Shown here one piece after another: positions 1-7,098 of a DNA stretch of 64,000 nt. The notes under the pieces were generated by a model. It was not told the DNA's origin and did not search any database. It worked only from the letters and a program-made list of their open reading frames with translations. The stretch is from Amedibacillus dolichus DSM 3991 (GTDB lineage: Bacteria > Bacillota_I > Bacilli_A > Erysipelotrichales > Erysipelotrichaceae). The translations under genes were made by a program, and so were the position numbers. The stretch covers positions 1-64,000 of the forward strand of contig NZ_DS483477.1 of assembly GCF_000154285.1 (NCBI RefSeq), in the 5' to 3' direction. Numbering within the stretch: the stretch's first letter is position 1; each line of letters opens with the position of its first letter.

Positions 1-138
1 ATCGACGGAAAGGGGCAGGCACACACTGAGTCTGTTGTTGCCAAAAGCACACGGCCTTCGGTGCTGGATAACCTAAAACGCCCGGTGCAACCCCGCAGTA
101 CAGACAAGAAACCAAAACAGCATGAGGAGGTGCGGTAA
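1..138 (+). CDS. 3' end of an unidentified mobile-element gene
   Basis: An open frame enters from the left edge and ends at the TAA at 136-138. The 45 visible residues are rich in Lys, Arg, Pro and Gln and contain SVLDNLKRP, a disordered basic tail like those at the ends of accessory proteins in clostridial integrative elements. The stop lies 1 bp before the ATG of the next gene, and the next gene's Shine-Dalgarno sits inside this tail, so the two are probably translationally coupled. Too little is visible to assign a function. Confidence 0.6.
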   Translation: MDGKGQAHTESVVAKSTRPSVLDNLKRPVQPRSTDKKPKQHEEVR

Positions 139-139
139 C

Positions 140-946
140 ATGAATACTAACGATCTGAATACAGCTCTTTATGAAAAGATGGCTGCCGAACAGGACAAGT
201 TCCGGGACTGGCTGAAAAGCCAGCCCCCGGAAGAAGTCTTAAACCATGCCTATGAGTACACCACCCGCGAGGACATCGTGATGGCAATGGAGGAATTGGA
301 GTTGACCGATGCCCAGGCCCAGGCGCTTTTGGATTCCTCCTCGCCGCTGGCTGATGTGTACCGTTATTTTGAAAAGCTGGAGACTGGCTACATGGATGTG
401 ATCCGGGACAGCATTGAAAACCGTGCCGATGATGTGTGCAAGGCGCAGGAAGAATTACGAACTGCCCCGCTCTACCCCCATTCTGCCGCCTATGCGTCCG
501 AGCATGGAGAGATGGCACAATATAACCGTTCGTATCAGGCGAACAGCGCCTGCAAAGAAGCCATTGAGCAGACCATCAGCGCCCACTATGCAGAGAACCG
601 GCTGGATACGGAGGTGGCGGTCAAAGATGTGCTGGAAAAGTTCGGGGCGGAACGGGTACAATTCATTCTTGCAAACACCATCCAGCACAAGAACCATGAC
701 GGGCGTATCTCTCAGGACAATAAAGCCTGGGCAAAAACCATTCCCATGCCGGAGGACAGTGATGCTTCCCGCCACTGTGCCTATCTGGTTGTGGATGGGG
801 TCAATCCCGGTTTGACCGACCTGTTCACCAGACAGTTCCGAAAAGTCGCTCAAGAACAGCAGAAAAGTTCTGTCCTGCAAAAGCTCAAGCAGGAACCGCC
901 TGCCCGCAAGCCTGCAGCCCCGAAAAAACGGGAGCCGGAGCGATAA
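140..946 (+). CDS. DUF3849-type accessory protein of the conjugative element
   Basis: The 268-residue soluble acidic protein has no signal peptide or membrane segment. The middle (about residues 95-240), with LYPHSAAYA, a run around YNRSYQANSACKEAIE and RISQDNKAWA, resembles the DUF3849 domain found in clostridial conjugative elements; its biochemical role is unknown. The C-terminus is Lys/Arg/Pro-rich. An in-frame ATG at 122 exists, but AGGAGGT at 125-131 places the real start at 140. mobC begins 3 bp downstream, so this gene belongs to the mobilization operon. Family assignment is from recalled motif pattern; a DNA-processing accessory role is inferred from context only. Confidence 0.65.
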   Translation: MNTNDLNTALYEKMAAEQDKFRDWLKSQPPEEVLNHAYEYTTREDIVMAMEELELTDAQAQALLDSSSPLADVYRYFEKLETGYMDVIRDSIENRADDVCKAQEELRTAPLYPHSAAYASEHGEMAQYNRSYQANSACKEAIEQTISAHYAENRLDTEVAVKDVLEKFGAERVQFILANTIQHKNHDGRISQDNKAWAKTIPMPEDSDASRHCAYLVVDGVNPGLTDLFTRQFRKVAQEQQKSSVLQKLKQEPPARKPAAPKKREPER

Positions 947-948
947 CC

Positions 949-1287
949 ATGGCAAAGCGCAAGCGGGATGTTCCGGTTTTGTTTTGGGTGTCCGCAGAAG
1001 AACTGGAACTGATCCATCAAAAGATGCAGCAATACGGAACAGAAAATCTGAGTGCCTATCTGCGGAAAATGGCACTGGATGGGTATGTGGTCAAACTGGA
1101 TCTGCCGGAGCTGAAGGAGTTGGTTTCCCTGATGCGCCGAAGCAGCAACAACTTAAATCAGCTGACCCGCAAAGTGCATGAGACCGGGCGGGTTTACGAT
1201 GCTGACTTGGAGGATATATCCCAGCGGCAGGAACAGCTATGGGAGGGTGTGAGTCAAATCCTTACTCAGCTTTCTAAACTTTCATAA
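949..1287 (+). CDS. mobC: MobC-type relaxosome accessory protein
   Basis: The 112-residue basic protein begins MAKRKRDVPVLFWVSAEE and carries a ribbon-helix-helix-like N-terminus, followed by SAYLRKMALDGY and LMRRSSNNLNQLTRKVHETG. This pattern is typical of MobC proteins, which bind oriT and help the relaxase open the DNA at nic. Length is normal for the family. It starts 3 bp after the preceding gene and is followed by a strong terminator. The relaxase itself is 2.3 kb downstream, separated by a reverse-strand gene, so the mobilization module is interrupted rather than one operon. Confidence 0.85.
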   Translation: MAKRKRDVPVLFWVSAEELELIHQKMQQYGTENLSAYLRKMALDGYVVKLDLPELKELVSLMRRSSNNLNQLTRKVHETGRVYDADLEDISQRQEQLWEGVSQILTQLSKLS

Positions 1288-1307
1288 CAGGGATAGATAC
1301 TCCATTT

Positions 1308-1355
1308 GCGGAGGGAGGAACGGCGTTTCTTCGCCGCACCTTCCTCCGCTTTTTC
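1308..1355 (+). terminator. Intrinsic terminator after mobC
   Basis: GCGGAGG (1308-1314) pairs with CCTCCGC (1343-1349). An inner CGGCG/CGCCG hairpin lies at 1321-1336, and TTTTTC follows at 1350-1355. It is placed to end the operon containing mobC. Confidence 0.8.
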
Positions 1356-1438
1356 TTTTTGGCGGTATCCTTGTTTTTTGCCTGTCCGTACCGGATAATA
1401 TGAGTAGAATAAAAAGTGAAGCAAAGGAGTGAAAATAG

Positions 1439-1741
1439 ATGCTGACCTTTGAAAAGGTGCTGGAGATTTTTGCGGATTACCTGACCGCAGACGAGACCAT
1501 AGAAGTTTATATCAGCCGCCACGGATGTGTAAGGGTTGAATTTGACCAGGATTTTCACTATTGCTCTGGCGAGGTGTGCCATACTCCCAAGGAACTGTTC
1601 AATCTCTTAGCTGATGATTACCGGACTTATGTGGAGATTGAACTGACCAAAGGCAGACGGGAGTTGACGGAAGATGATGAGAGAGAAGCGGATGCCCTGT
1701 GCAAACGGCATCTGGAGCGTTGGAGGGAGAAACTGGAATGA
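1439..1741 (+). CDS. Small conserved element protein, paralogue of 5346-5642
   Basis: The 100-residue acidic protein starts MLTFEKVLEIFADYL after AGGAGTG. I do not recognise a characterised family. It shares the layout TFEKVLE(I/V)F-DYL, a central beta-rich segment and a Glu-rich helical end containing RR(E/S)LTE with the ORF at 5346-5642, so the two are clearly paralogous although they sit in DNA of different base composition. Small proteins of this kind are common accessory genes of clostridial conjugative elements. Its stop overlaps the next start (ATGA at 1738-1741), implying coupled translation with the membrane protein downstream. Confidence 0.7.
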   Translation: MLTFEKVLEIFADYLTADETIEVYISRHGCVRVEFDQDFHYCSGEVCHTPKELFNLLADDYRTYVEIELTKGRRELTEDDEREADALCKRHLERWREKLE

Positions 1742-2037
1742 AGATTTTGAAATGCTTGCTGATGATTGTAACTGCACCGGTCGTTTTGGTGTTGACGCTT
1801 TTTGTCTGGCTCTGCATGGGGCTGATCTACATATCTGGTCTGGTGCTTGGTCTGCTCAGCACGGTAATTGCTCTGCTTGGCGTGGCTGTGTTTATTACCT
1901 ATTCCCCGCAGAATGGTGCAATTTTGCTGATTATGGCATTTTTGATTAGCCCGATGGGACTGCCGCTGGCTGCGATCTGGCTGCTGGGAAAGGTGCAGAG
2001 TTTGAAATTTGCGATTCAGGATTGGGTGTATGGGTAA
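1738..2037 (+). CDS. CD1845-type small membrane protein
   Basis: The 99-residue protein begins MKILKCLLMIVTAPVVLVLT, with about three hydrophobic segments (residues 4-45, 48-65 and 68-85) and a charged end containing KVQSLKFAIQDW. This matches my memory of the CD1845 family of small membrane proteins in clostridial conjugative elements; the function is unknown. The start is set by the 4-bp ATGA overlap with the upstream gene; an earlier in-frame ATG at 1699 lies within that gene. Coupling suggests the two products act together, possibly at the membrane, but nothing in the sequence says how. Confidence 0.7.
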   Translation: MKILKCLLMIVTAPVVLVLTLFVWLCMGLIYISGLVLGLLSTVIALLGVAVFITYSPQNGAILLIMAFLISPMGLPLAAIWLLGKVQSLKFAIQDWVYG

Positions 2038-2060
2038 ATGATGTGAATATAATTTGGAAT

Positions 2061-2107
2061 GAAAAAGAAGCAGGACAATGGGAGATGAGACCCAATGCCC
2101 TGCTTCT
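2061..2107 (-). terminator. Intrinsic terminator for the AlbA-type gene
   Basis: A 9-bp stem (2066-2074 with 2099-2107, AGAAGCAGG/CCTGCTTCT) begins 5 bp past the end of the reverse-strand gene. Read on the minus strand it is followed by TTTTT (2061-2065). It may also stop transcripts from the plus-strand gene ending at 2037. Confidence 0.7.
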
Positions 2108-2111
2108 CTGT

Positions 2112-3524
2112 TTATTCGGAACGAACTGTAATATATTTTTGATTGCGACTTTTAGGTTTATCGGGAATAGTCATTTCTAATTGCCCGGATTCTAAAAGCG
2201 GATTGATATGCTTCAAAGTGAAGTTTCTTAAATCTTTGAAGCCGCAAAATACTGCAAGCTCTTTCTTGGATTTTGGTGTTGTGCAAAAAGCCAAAATCTG
2301 TTTGGATACCGTTGATAGTTCAATAACTTGGTGGGTAACTTGGTGGATAACTTGGTGGGCGTCACCCTCTAAGTTGTAGTTTACATTTTTCAAGATGACT
2401 CTGAAATCTGTCGCTGTTGAGGAAAATTCGGGCTTATATGCCTCTGTGTATCCAGGCAGCTTTTCGGTTTCACTGACGATTTTGCGTAGGCCACTTCCAC
2501 GGCGTTCCATGTACTTCATGCGATGGAACAGGTCAGCAATCACAGGGTTTCGCCGCATGGAACGGATACTGTAAATATCATATTCCTGAATTGATCCACC
2601 GCCAAACATACCGCCCGGAGATGTGATTTCCACCCGATCATCAAACATATCAATATGGATTTCGCTGCCAAGCACAATATAATCACGATGGATAAGCGCA
2701 TTGACAAGAGCCTCTGTCACAGCTCGTTCAGCATAATCCGGTTTGTCTACACGATACTGTGCCTTTTTGACAAAACGGACTTTGGAATTATTGCGAATAA
2801 ATTCACTGCCGCTGTTCAGTAAATAAATTAAATTTCCCTCGTATTCTTTATCGTCCAGCGCATCATCAAAGATAGAGCCTTTTTCCAAGCCATTCCACCG
2901 GGTACAGAACATACGGGAGTTATAAACCGTGTGCTGATCGGTCATGAGTTTTCCGGCATTGGTCAGGAGTCCATTTTTATCAGTCAAACCAAAGGAAACA
3001 TAATCGGATGGCTCAAAGCGGAGACCGGTCCGTTCCAGATAGGTTGCTTCCAGAAGTGTAAAGCTGTAATCCTTTTTTACCGCGTCTGTTGTTAGGGTAT
3101 CAAAGGACTGATTGGTTCCCTTTAAGATCAATTCATTCACAATGTAATCAGGGGCAATTACGCTTTCATTTCCAACACGGATATATGCCTCCATCACGCC
3201 GTCTGCCTTGTAATAATATGGGGTGCTACGGCCAGGAGAAACCTCCAGAGCTAATAGATTTTTACCATCTTCCTGTAATGGTTTTAAGATAAACTGAGGT
3301 AATGGTGTGATACGTTCTTTAATTAAGCGGCTGATCGCCTCAGCATCCTTTTGAACATCGGACAAGCCGATAGGCTCCCGGTCATCAGAGACTCCGAAAA
3401 ACAGAGTGCCGCCGATCCCATTGGAAAAGGCACTGACACTTTTTAACCAGCTTTTTGGCTTTTTTGTTTCGAGAGCAACTTTGAAATCACATTCCGTTGC
3501 TTCGGCAATGAGCTGTTCTATCAT
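2112..3524 (-). CDS. AlbA_2/Schlafen-type protein with C-terminal HATPase_c_4 region
   Basis: The 470-residue protein has an N-terminal AlbA_2 (divergent AAA/Schlafen) domain, about residues 1-115, with ECDFKVALE and SAFSNGIGGTLFFGVSDD. A HATPase_c_4-like region (about 255-355) follows, with ALVNALIHRDY, SPGGMFGG and RRNPVIADLFH ending in MERRGSGLRKI. Such proteins are annotated as putative transcriptional regulators or ATP-dependent nucleic-acid binders; no activity is established here. Residues around 388-400 form a short His-Gln-Val repeat, and a winged-helix-like tail follows (LSTVSKQILAFC to the end). It is oriented against the surrounding mobilization genes and has its own terminator, suggesting independently acquired cargo. 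Confidence 0.8.
   Translation of the reverse strand: MIEQLIAEATECDFKVALETKKPKSWLKSVSAFSNGIGGTLFFGVSDDREPIGLSDVQKDAEAISRLIKERITPLPQFILKPLQEDGKNLLALEVSPGRSTPYYYKADGVMEAYIRVGNESVIAPDYIVNELILKGTNQSFDTLTTDAVKKDYSFTLLEATYLERTGLRFEPSDYVSFGLTDKNGLLTNAGKLMTDQHTVYNSRMFCTRWNGLEKGSIFDDALDDKEYEGNLIYLLNSGSEFIRNNSKVRFVKKAQYRVDKPDYAERAVTEALVNALIHRDYIVLGSEIHIDMFDDRVEITSPGGMFGGGSIQEYDIYSIRSMRRNPVIADLFHRMKYMERRGSGLRKIVSETEKLPGYTEAYKPEFSSTATDFRVILKNVNYNLEGDAHQVIHQVTHQVIELSTVSKQILAFCTTPKSKKELAVFCGFKDLRNFTLKHINPLLESGQLEMTIPDKPKSRNQKYITVRSE
2325..2360 (-). repeat. Three 12-bp tandem repeats encoding a His-Gln-Val repeat
   Basis: On the plus strand AACTTGGTGG plus two bases occurs three times in a row (2325-2336, 2337-2348, 2349-2360). 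On the coding strand it gives HQV(I/T) units joining the ATPase region to the C-terminal domain. Twelve-base units keep the frame, so copy number could change by slippage without loss of the protein. Confidence 0.85.
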
Positions 3525-3645
3525 AAAATCCCTCCCTTGAGGTTGTAGAATGTTCTTTTTTATTATACCCAGCGGAGAAAGTTATTGCAACGATAGAAGC
3601 AAAGAGTTCAGCGAAAAAATATTTATGAGAGGAGGGCCTTCTATT

Positions 3646-5061
3646 ATGGCAACTACAAGAATCATGCCGCTTCATGTTGGCAAGGGTCGCACAGAAAGTC
3701 GGGCAATCAGTGACATCATCGACTATGTAGCAAATCCACAGAAAACAGATAACGGCAAGCTCATTACCGGCTATGCGTGTGACAGCCGGACTGCGGATGC
3801 GGAGTTCCTTCTGGCAAAGCGGCAGTACATTGCCGCTACTGGACGAGTGCGTGGCGCAGATGATGTGATTGCCTATCATGTGCGCCAGTCCTTCCGCCCT
3901 GGTGAGATTACCCCGGAAGAAGCAAACCGGCTGGGCGTAGAATTTGCAAAGCGTTTTACTAAAGGCAATCATGCCTTTGTGGTCTGCACTCATATAGACA
4001 AAGCCCACGTTCATAATCACATTATCTGGTCATCGGTCAGCTTAGAATATGACCGGAAGTTCCGCAATTTTTGGGGCAGCACCAAGGCGGTTCGTCGGCT
4101 AAGTGACACCATCTGTATTGAGAATGGACTGTCCATTGTAGAGAATACGAAACTTCACGGAAAGAGCTATAACAAATGGCTGGGCGATCAGGCAAAGCCC
4201 TCTCACCGAGAGCTGCTGCGAGTAATGATTGACTGTGCGCTGGAGCAGAATCCAGCGGACTTTGATGCGCTGCTGAAACTGCTTTCCGAAATGGGCTGCG
4301 AGGTATCCCGGCGCGGGAAAGCGATCCGGCTCAAAGCACCCGGCTGGAAGAATGTAGCCCGCATGGATGACAAGCTGGGGGCCGGGTACAGTGAAGCGGA
4401 AATTCGTGCGGTGCTGGCCGGAGAAAAACAGCATACGCCCCATAAAAAAAACGTCGTGCAGCCGGAGCCGCCGAAGGTCAATCTACTGGTGGACATTCAG
4501 GCAAAATTGCAGGCCGGAAAGGGTGCTGGCTATGCTCGATGGGCCAAAGTTTTCAATCTGAAGCAAATGGCGCAGACCATGAATTACCTGTCAGAGCATA
4601 ACCTGCTGGAGTATGCGGTTTTGGAAGAAAAGGCTACGGCTGCCACGGCACATCACAATGAACTTTCGGCGCAGATCAAAGCGGCTGAAAAGCGCATGGC
4701 AGAGATCGCTGTTCTGCGTACTCACATCGTAAATTATGCCAAGACCCGTGAGGTCTATGTGGCATACCGCAAGGCGGGTTACTCTAAGAAATTCCGGGGG
4801 GAATATGAGGAAGAAATTCTGCTCCACCAGGCTGCTAAGAATGCCTTTGATGAGATGGGAGTCAAGAAGCTTCCCAAGGTCAAAGAGTTGCAGACGGAGT
4901 ACGCGAAATTGCTGGAAGAAAAGAAAAAGACCTATGCCGAGTACCGGCGTTCCCGTGAGGAAATGCGGGAGCTTTTAACGGCAAAGGCAAATGTAGATCG
5001 AGTGCTGAAAATGGAGGTAGAACAGGATGTTGAAAAAGAAAAAGACCACGGCCAGCGGTAA
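3646..5061 (+). CDS. MOBP-type relaxase (Relaxase/MobA-VirD2 family)
   Basis: The 471-residue protein would nick oriT, stay covalently bound to the 5' end and pilot the strand into the recipient. The N-terminal relaxase domain carries HIDKAHVHNHIIW, the three-His metal site of HUH relaxases, and an early Tyr in the IIDYVANP segment could be the catalytic residue. The rest (about residues 290-471) is Lys/Glu-rich and helical, probably coiled coil. In-frame ATGs at 3550 and 3625 exist, but GAGAGGAGGG at 3626-3635 selects 3646. The gene's 3' end overlaps a Shine-Dalgarno-led small ORF at 5027, and a hairpin array follows. Confidence 0.9.
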   Translation: MATTRIMPLHVGKGRTESRAISDIIDYVANPQKTDNGKLITGYACDSRTADAEFLLAKRQYIAATGRVRGADDVIAYHVRQSFRPGEITPEEANRLGVEFAKRFTKGNHAFVVCTHIDKAHVHNHIIWSSVSLEYDRKFRNFWGSTKAVRRLSDTICIENGLSIVENTKLHGKSYNKWLGDQAKPSHRELLRVMIDCALEQNPADFDALLKLLSEMGCEVSRRGKAIRLKAPGWKNVARMDDKLGAGYSEAEIRAVLAGEKQHTPHKKNVVQPEPPKVNLLVDIQAKLQAGKGAGYARWAKVFNLKQMAQTMNYLSEHNLLEYAVLEEKATAATAHHNELSAQIKAAEKRMAEIAVLRTHIVNYAKTREVYVAYRKAGYSKKFRGEYEEEILLHQAAKNAFDEMGVKKLPKVKELQTEYAKLLEEKKKTYAEYRRSREEMRELLTAKANVDRVLKMEVEQDVEKEKDHGQR

Positions 5062-5266
5062 GCTGGTTCTGGTCAAAAGCGTTCGCAGAACGCGCAGCCA
5101 CAGAATGAAATTCTGTGTTCAAAGGGGCTTGGGGGCGCTGCCCTCAACAAGCAAGCAGAGAGGAAAATCACAAAGGGATTTTCTTCTCTGCGGGCCTGTG
5201 TGTATTAACACAGGCATTGCTTGCCACTTTTGTTCGCAAACAATATCCGTATCCTTTACACGATGA
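5027..5266 (+). CDS. Small basic ORF or leader overlapping the relaxase 3' end
   Basis: GGAGGT at 5013-5018 lies 8 bp before an ATG at 5027, so translation initiation looks real. The 79-residue product begins MLKKKKTTASGKLVLVKSVR. From codon 18 onward the DNA is a chain of five hairpins (5079-5215), so most of the reading frame is shaped by structure rather than by protein constraint. Past about 5220 it runs into AT-rich DNA. It may be a leader peptide, or the start of a gene cut off when the low-GC cargo entered. I do not recognise the protein. Confidence 0.35.
   Translation: MLKKKKTTASGKLVLVKSVRRTRSHRMKFCVQRGLGALPSTSKQRGKSQRDFLLCGPVCINTGIACHFCSQTISVSFTR
5079..5215 (+). other. Array of five consecutive hairpins
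   Basis: Five inverted repeats follow one another: GCGTTC/GAACGC (5079-5093), CACAGAAT/ATTCTGTG (5099-5117), an 8-bp stem with one G-T pair (5129-5147), a 15-bp stem with one G-T pair and a 7-base loop (5155-5191), and GCCTGTGT/ACACAGGC (5194-5215). Two G-T pairs favour function as RNA. It lies directly after the relaxase gene, so an oriT, a structured RNA or an attenuator are all possible; none is proven. Confidence 0.75.
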
Positions 5267-5345
5267 TTTACTTTTATTATCATAGTCGTAATAAGTATAT
5301 AAACTACTTACATATAAGCACCTAAAATATGAAAGGGCTGATAAA

Positions 5346-5642
5346 ATGATGACCTTTGAAAAGGTTTTAGAAGTATTCAACGATTACCTAAATAAAGATA
5401 GTGTTTTGGAGGTGGTGAACACTAAGCGAGGATACACCGTTATGATTTGGGATGAAAAAGATGAGCAATGGTTTGGTGTGGAACATTGCAAAGCCCCCGA
5501 GCTTTTACGGGATGCCTTACTTGATGGCTATCGTGATTTTTTAGAGCAACAACTTACTCATAACCGCAGGAGTTTAACCGAAACAGAAATCTTAGATATT
5601 CAAAACCGATGTGAACAGCTTTATGATTTGTGTGGAGAATAA
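5346..5642 (+). CDS. Small conserved protein, paralogue of 1439-1741
   Basis: The 98-residue acidic protein starts MMTFEKVLEVFNDYL after AAAGG and shares its N-terminal motif and the later RRSLTE segment with the protein at 1439-1741. Function is unknown. Unlike its GC-richer paralogue it lies in AT-rich DNA that also carries the resistance genes, so it probably arrived with a different ancestral element. A strong terminator follows 12 bp after the stop. The second codon is also ATG, so the start could be 5349. Confidence 0.7.
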   Translation: MMTFEKVLEVFNDYLNKDSVLEVVNTKRGYTVMIWDEKDEQWFGVEHCKAPELLRDALLDGYRDFLEQQLTHNRRSLTETEILDIQNRCEQLYDLCGE

Positions 5643-5653
5643 AAAAATAACCT

Positions 5654-5691
5654 AAAAAGTGCGATAGCCTGTGTAGGTGTCGCACTTTTTT
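5654..5691 (+). terminator. Intrinsic terminator
   Basis: AAAAAGTGCGA (5654-5664) pairs with TCGCACTTTTT (5680-5690), and the T-run extends to 5691. A-tract on one side and T-tract on the other make it potentially bidirectional, separating the small gene from the convergent XRE regulator. Confidence 0.85.
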
Positions 5692-5722
5692 CAGTTGGCT
5701 TGGCTTACGAAAACAGCGTTAA

Positions 5723-6076
5723 TTATTCCGCAGTTTCTCTTGCCTTTTTCAAGCCTTGAGCCGTAGCTTCCATCACGATAAGCTCCTTTTCTTCCATATC
5801 ATTCAACAGTACATCAACTTGTTTGCGGCGATTGTTGTCGCCATCTTCATTGCATGGAAAAAAGAACTGGTCTACAGAGATGTCAAGCAAGGTAGTAATG
5901 AGATAAAATTTGTTAAGCCTTGGGTGCTGCCCCCTGTTCTCTATATACATAATAGAGCGTGGCGTAAGGTCTACCAGTTGGGCAAGATATTCCTGTGTCC
6001 ACCCTTTTGCTTCCCGAGCTTTTTTTATCGCTATACCTAACGGCTTAAAATCAAGTTTTCTTTCATCTTGGTACAT
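5723..6076 (-). CDS. XRE-family transcriptional regulator
   Basis: The 117-residue protein has an N-terminal helix-turn-helix (about residues 14-70) with IAIKKAREAKGWTQEYLAQ, TPRSIMYIENRGQHP and LLDISVDQFF. The short C-terminal part (75-117) is charged and helical. The promoter on the reverse strand overlaps a 9-bp inverted repeat, which suggests autoregulation. It is divergent from the small HTH gene and bcrR, so it may influence that promoter as well. Its target beyond the shared intergenic region cannot be read from sequence. Confidence 0.85.
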   Translation of the reverse strand: MYQDERKLDFKPLGIAIKKAREAKGWTQEYLAQLVDLTPRSIMYIENRGQHPRLNKFYLITTLLDISVDQFFFPCNEDGDNNRRKQVDVLLNDMEEKELIVMEATAQGLKKARETAE

Positions 6077-6079
6077 TTT

Positions 6080-6124
6080 AATATCATCCTATATCATTGT
6101 ACATTTCGGGTGATGATATTTGAA
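6080..6124 (-). promoter_or_regulatory. Promoter of the XRE gene with overlapping inverted repeat
   Basis: On the minus strand TTCAAA (6119-6124) and TACAAT (6096-6101) are separated by 17 bp. AATATCATC (6080-6088) and GATGATATT (6112-6120) form a perfect 9-bp inverted repeat that brackets the -10 box, a good candidate operator. Confidence 0.6.
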
Positions 6125-6178
6125 CGAAGTATGATTTTATGTTTAGTAGTGTATAATTTCGTATTAGTGGAGAGAAAC

Positions 6179-6207
6179 TTGCTATTATTCGTCATTCCGT
6201 ATATAAT
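6179..6207 (+). promoter_or_regulatory. Promoter for the HTH protein and bcrR
   Basis: TTGCTA (6179-6184), a 17-bp spacer and TATAAT (6202-6207) lie 35 bp before the ATG at 6242. It would drive the small HTH gene and the overlapping bcrR. Confidence 0.7.
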
Positions 6208-6241
6208 AATTATATACTCTTTGCGAAAGGAAGTTGATATT

Positions 6242-6439
6242 ATGAATTACATTTCTGTGAAAGCCGCTTCTGAAAAATGGGGCATATCGGAAAGACGGAT
6301 ACAAAAATTATGTGAGGAAAATCGCATTGACGGAACTGAAAAATTTGGTCGTGCATGGATGATACCAAAAGATGCAGAAAAACCCGTTGATGGACGTATG
6401 AAAACAAGGAACAAACAGGAGGAGAATCATGGAATTTAA
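6242..6439 (+). CDS. Small helix-turn-helix protein, excisionase/MerR-like
   Basis: The 65-residue protein reads MNYISVKAASEKWGISERRI followed by IQKLCEENRIDGTEKFGRAW and MIPKDAEKP. This is the pattern of small DNA-binding proteins in which a winged helix is followed by a Trp-Met-Ile-Pro strand. The start at 6242 is set by AAAGGAAG; the frame is open from 6068 but without a ribosome site. Its end overlaps bcrR by 11 bp, so both are translated from one transcript. It may be a regulator of the cargo region or a leftover excisionase; it is not adjacent to an integrase. Confidence 0.65.
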   Translation: MNYISVKAASEKWGISERRIQKLCEENRIDGTEKFGRAWMIPKDAEKPVDGRMKTRNKQEENHGI

Positions 6440-7043
6440 TGAAAAGCTACAACAGCTTAGGACTGGAAAGAACTTAACGCAGGAACAACTTGCGGAGCAA
6501 TTATATGTATCAAGAACAGCCATTTCAAAATGGGAAAGCGGCAAGGGTTACCCTAACATTGAGTCGCTCAAGTGTATTTCTAAATTCTTTTCTGTGACCA
6601 TAGATGAACTGCTATCGGGCGAAGAACTGATTACACTTGCCGAAACTGAAAATCGTTCCAACTTGAAAAAAATTTACAGTTTCATTTATGGAATATTAGA
6701 TATGATGGCGGTTACTTTTATACTTTTGCCGTTGTATGGTAACCTTGTTGACGGATATATTTATTCTGTCAATCTACTTTCATTTACAGACACTACCCCA
6801 ATATATCTTGCAATCTATTGGATTGTTTTTATTGTTTTGATTGCACTTGGGATAGCGAAACTGATGTGTGTTTGTTTTGAAAAGGAATCATGGAGCAACA
6901 TAATCACAAAATGCTCTCTCGTGCTGAGTACGCTTTTTATCTGCTTCTTCGCTGCGGCAAGACAACCCTATGTAACCGCCCTTATGTTTCTGCTATTTGT
7001 TGCTAAAATATTTGTCTGGATAAAGCAAACCCAAACAAAGTAA
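6429..7043 (+). CDS. bcrR: BcrR, membrane-bound bacitracin sensor and activator
   Basis: The 204-residue one-component regulator senses bacitracin at the membrane and activates bcrABD. Residues 1-65 form an XRE-type HTH (LRTGKNLTQEQLAEQLYVSR, then AISKWESGKGYPNIESL). Four hydrophobic segments follow at about 82-102, 120-145, 155-175 and 178-198. E. faecalis BcrR has the same plan and about the same length. AGGAGG 6 bp upstream sets the start. Order bcrR-bcrA-bcrB-bcrD and two GACA-N7-TGTC sites directly downstream confirm the call. The one difference to note is the coupled small HTH gene upstream. Confidence 0.9.
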   Translation: MEFNEKLQQLRTGKNLTQEQLAEQLYVSRTAISKWESGKGYPNIESLKCISKFFSVTIDELLSGEELITLAETENRSNLKKIYSFIYGILDMMAVTFILLPLYGNLVDGYIYSVNLLSFTDTTPIYLAIYWIVFIVLIALGIAKLMCVCFEKESWSNIITKCSLVLSTLFICFFAAARQPYVTALMFLLFVAKIFVWIKQTQTK

Positions 7044-7067
7044 AATGCCATAAACCCTTTAAAATAG

Positions 7068-7098
7068 GCTCTGACACGATAAGTGTCGGAGCTTTTTT
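7068..7098 (+). terminator. Intrinsic terminator of bcrR, overlapping an operator
   Basis: GCTCTGACAC (7068-7077) pairs with GTGTCGGAGC (7083-7092) with one T-G pair, then TTTTTT (7093-7098). The stem contains the first BcrR operator, so the same bases serve as terminator in RNA and as protein site in DNA. Confidence 0.7.

Noticed and set aside
455-1075. Reverse-strand ORF of 206 codons
   Set aside because: Lies antisense to the DUF3849-type and mobC genes, has no ribosome site and no family-like sequence.
3487-4020. Reverse-strand ORF of 177 codons
   Set aside because: Antisense to the relaxase HUH region and overlaps the AlbA-type gene start; Cys/His-rich shadow product.
6429-7043. Generic XRE-type membrane protein instead of BcrR
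   Set aside because: Size, position before bcrABD and the two GACA-N7-TGTC sites support BcrR.
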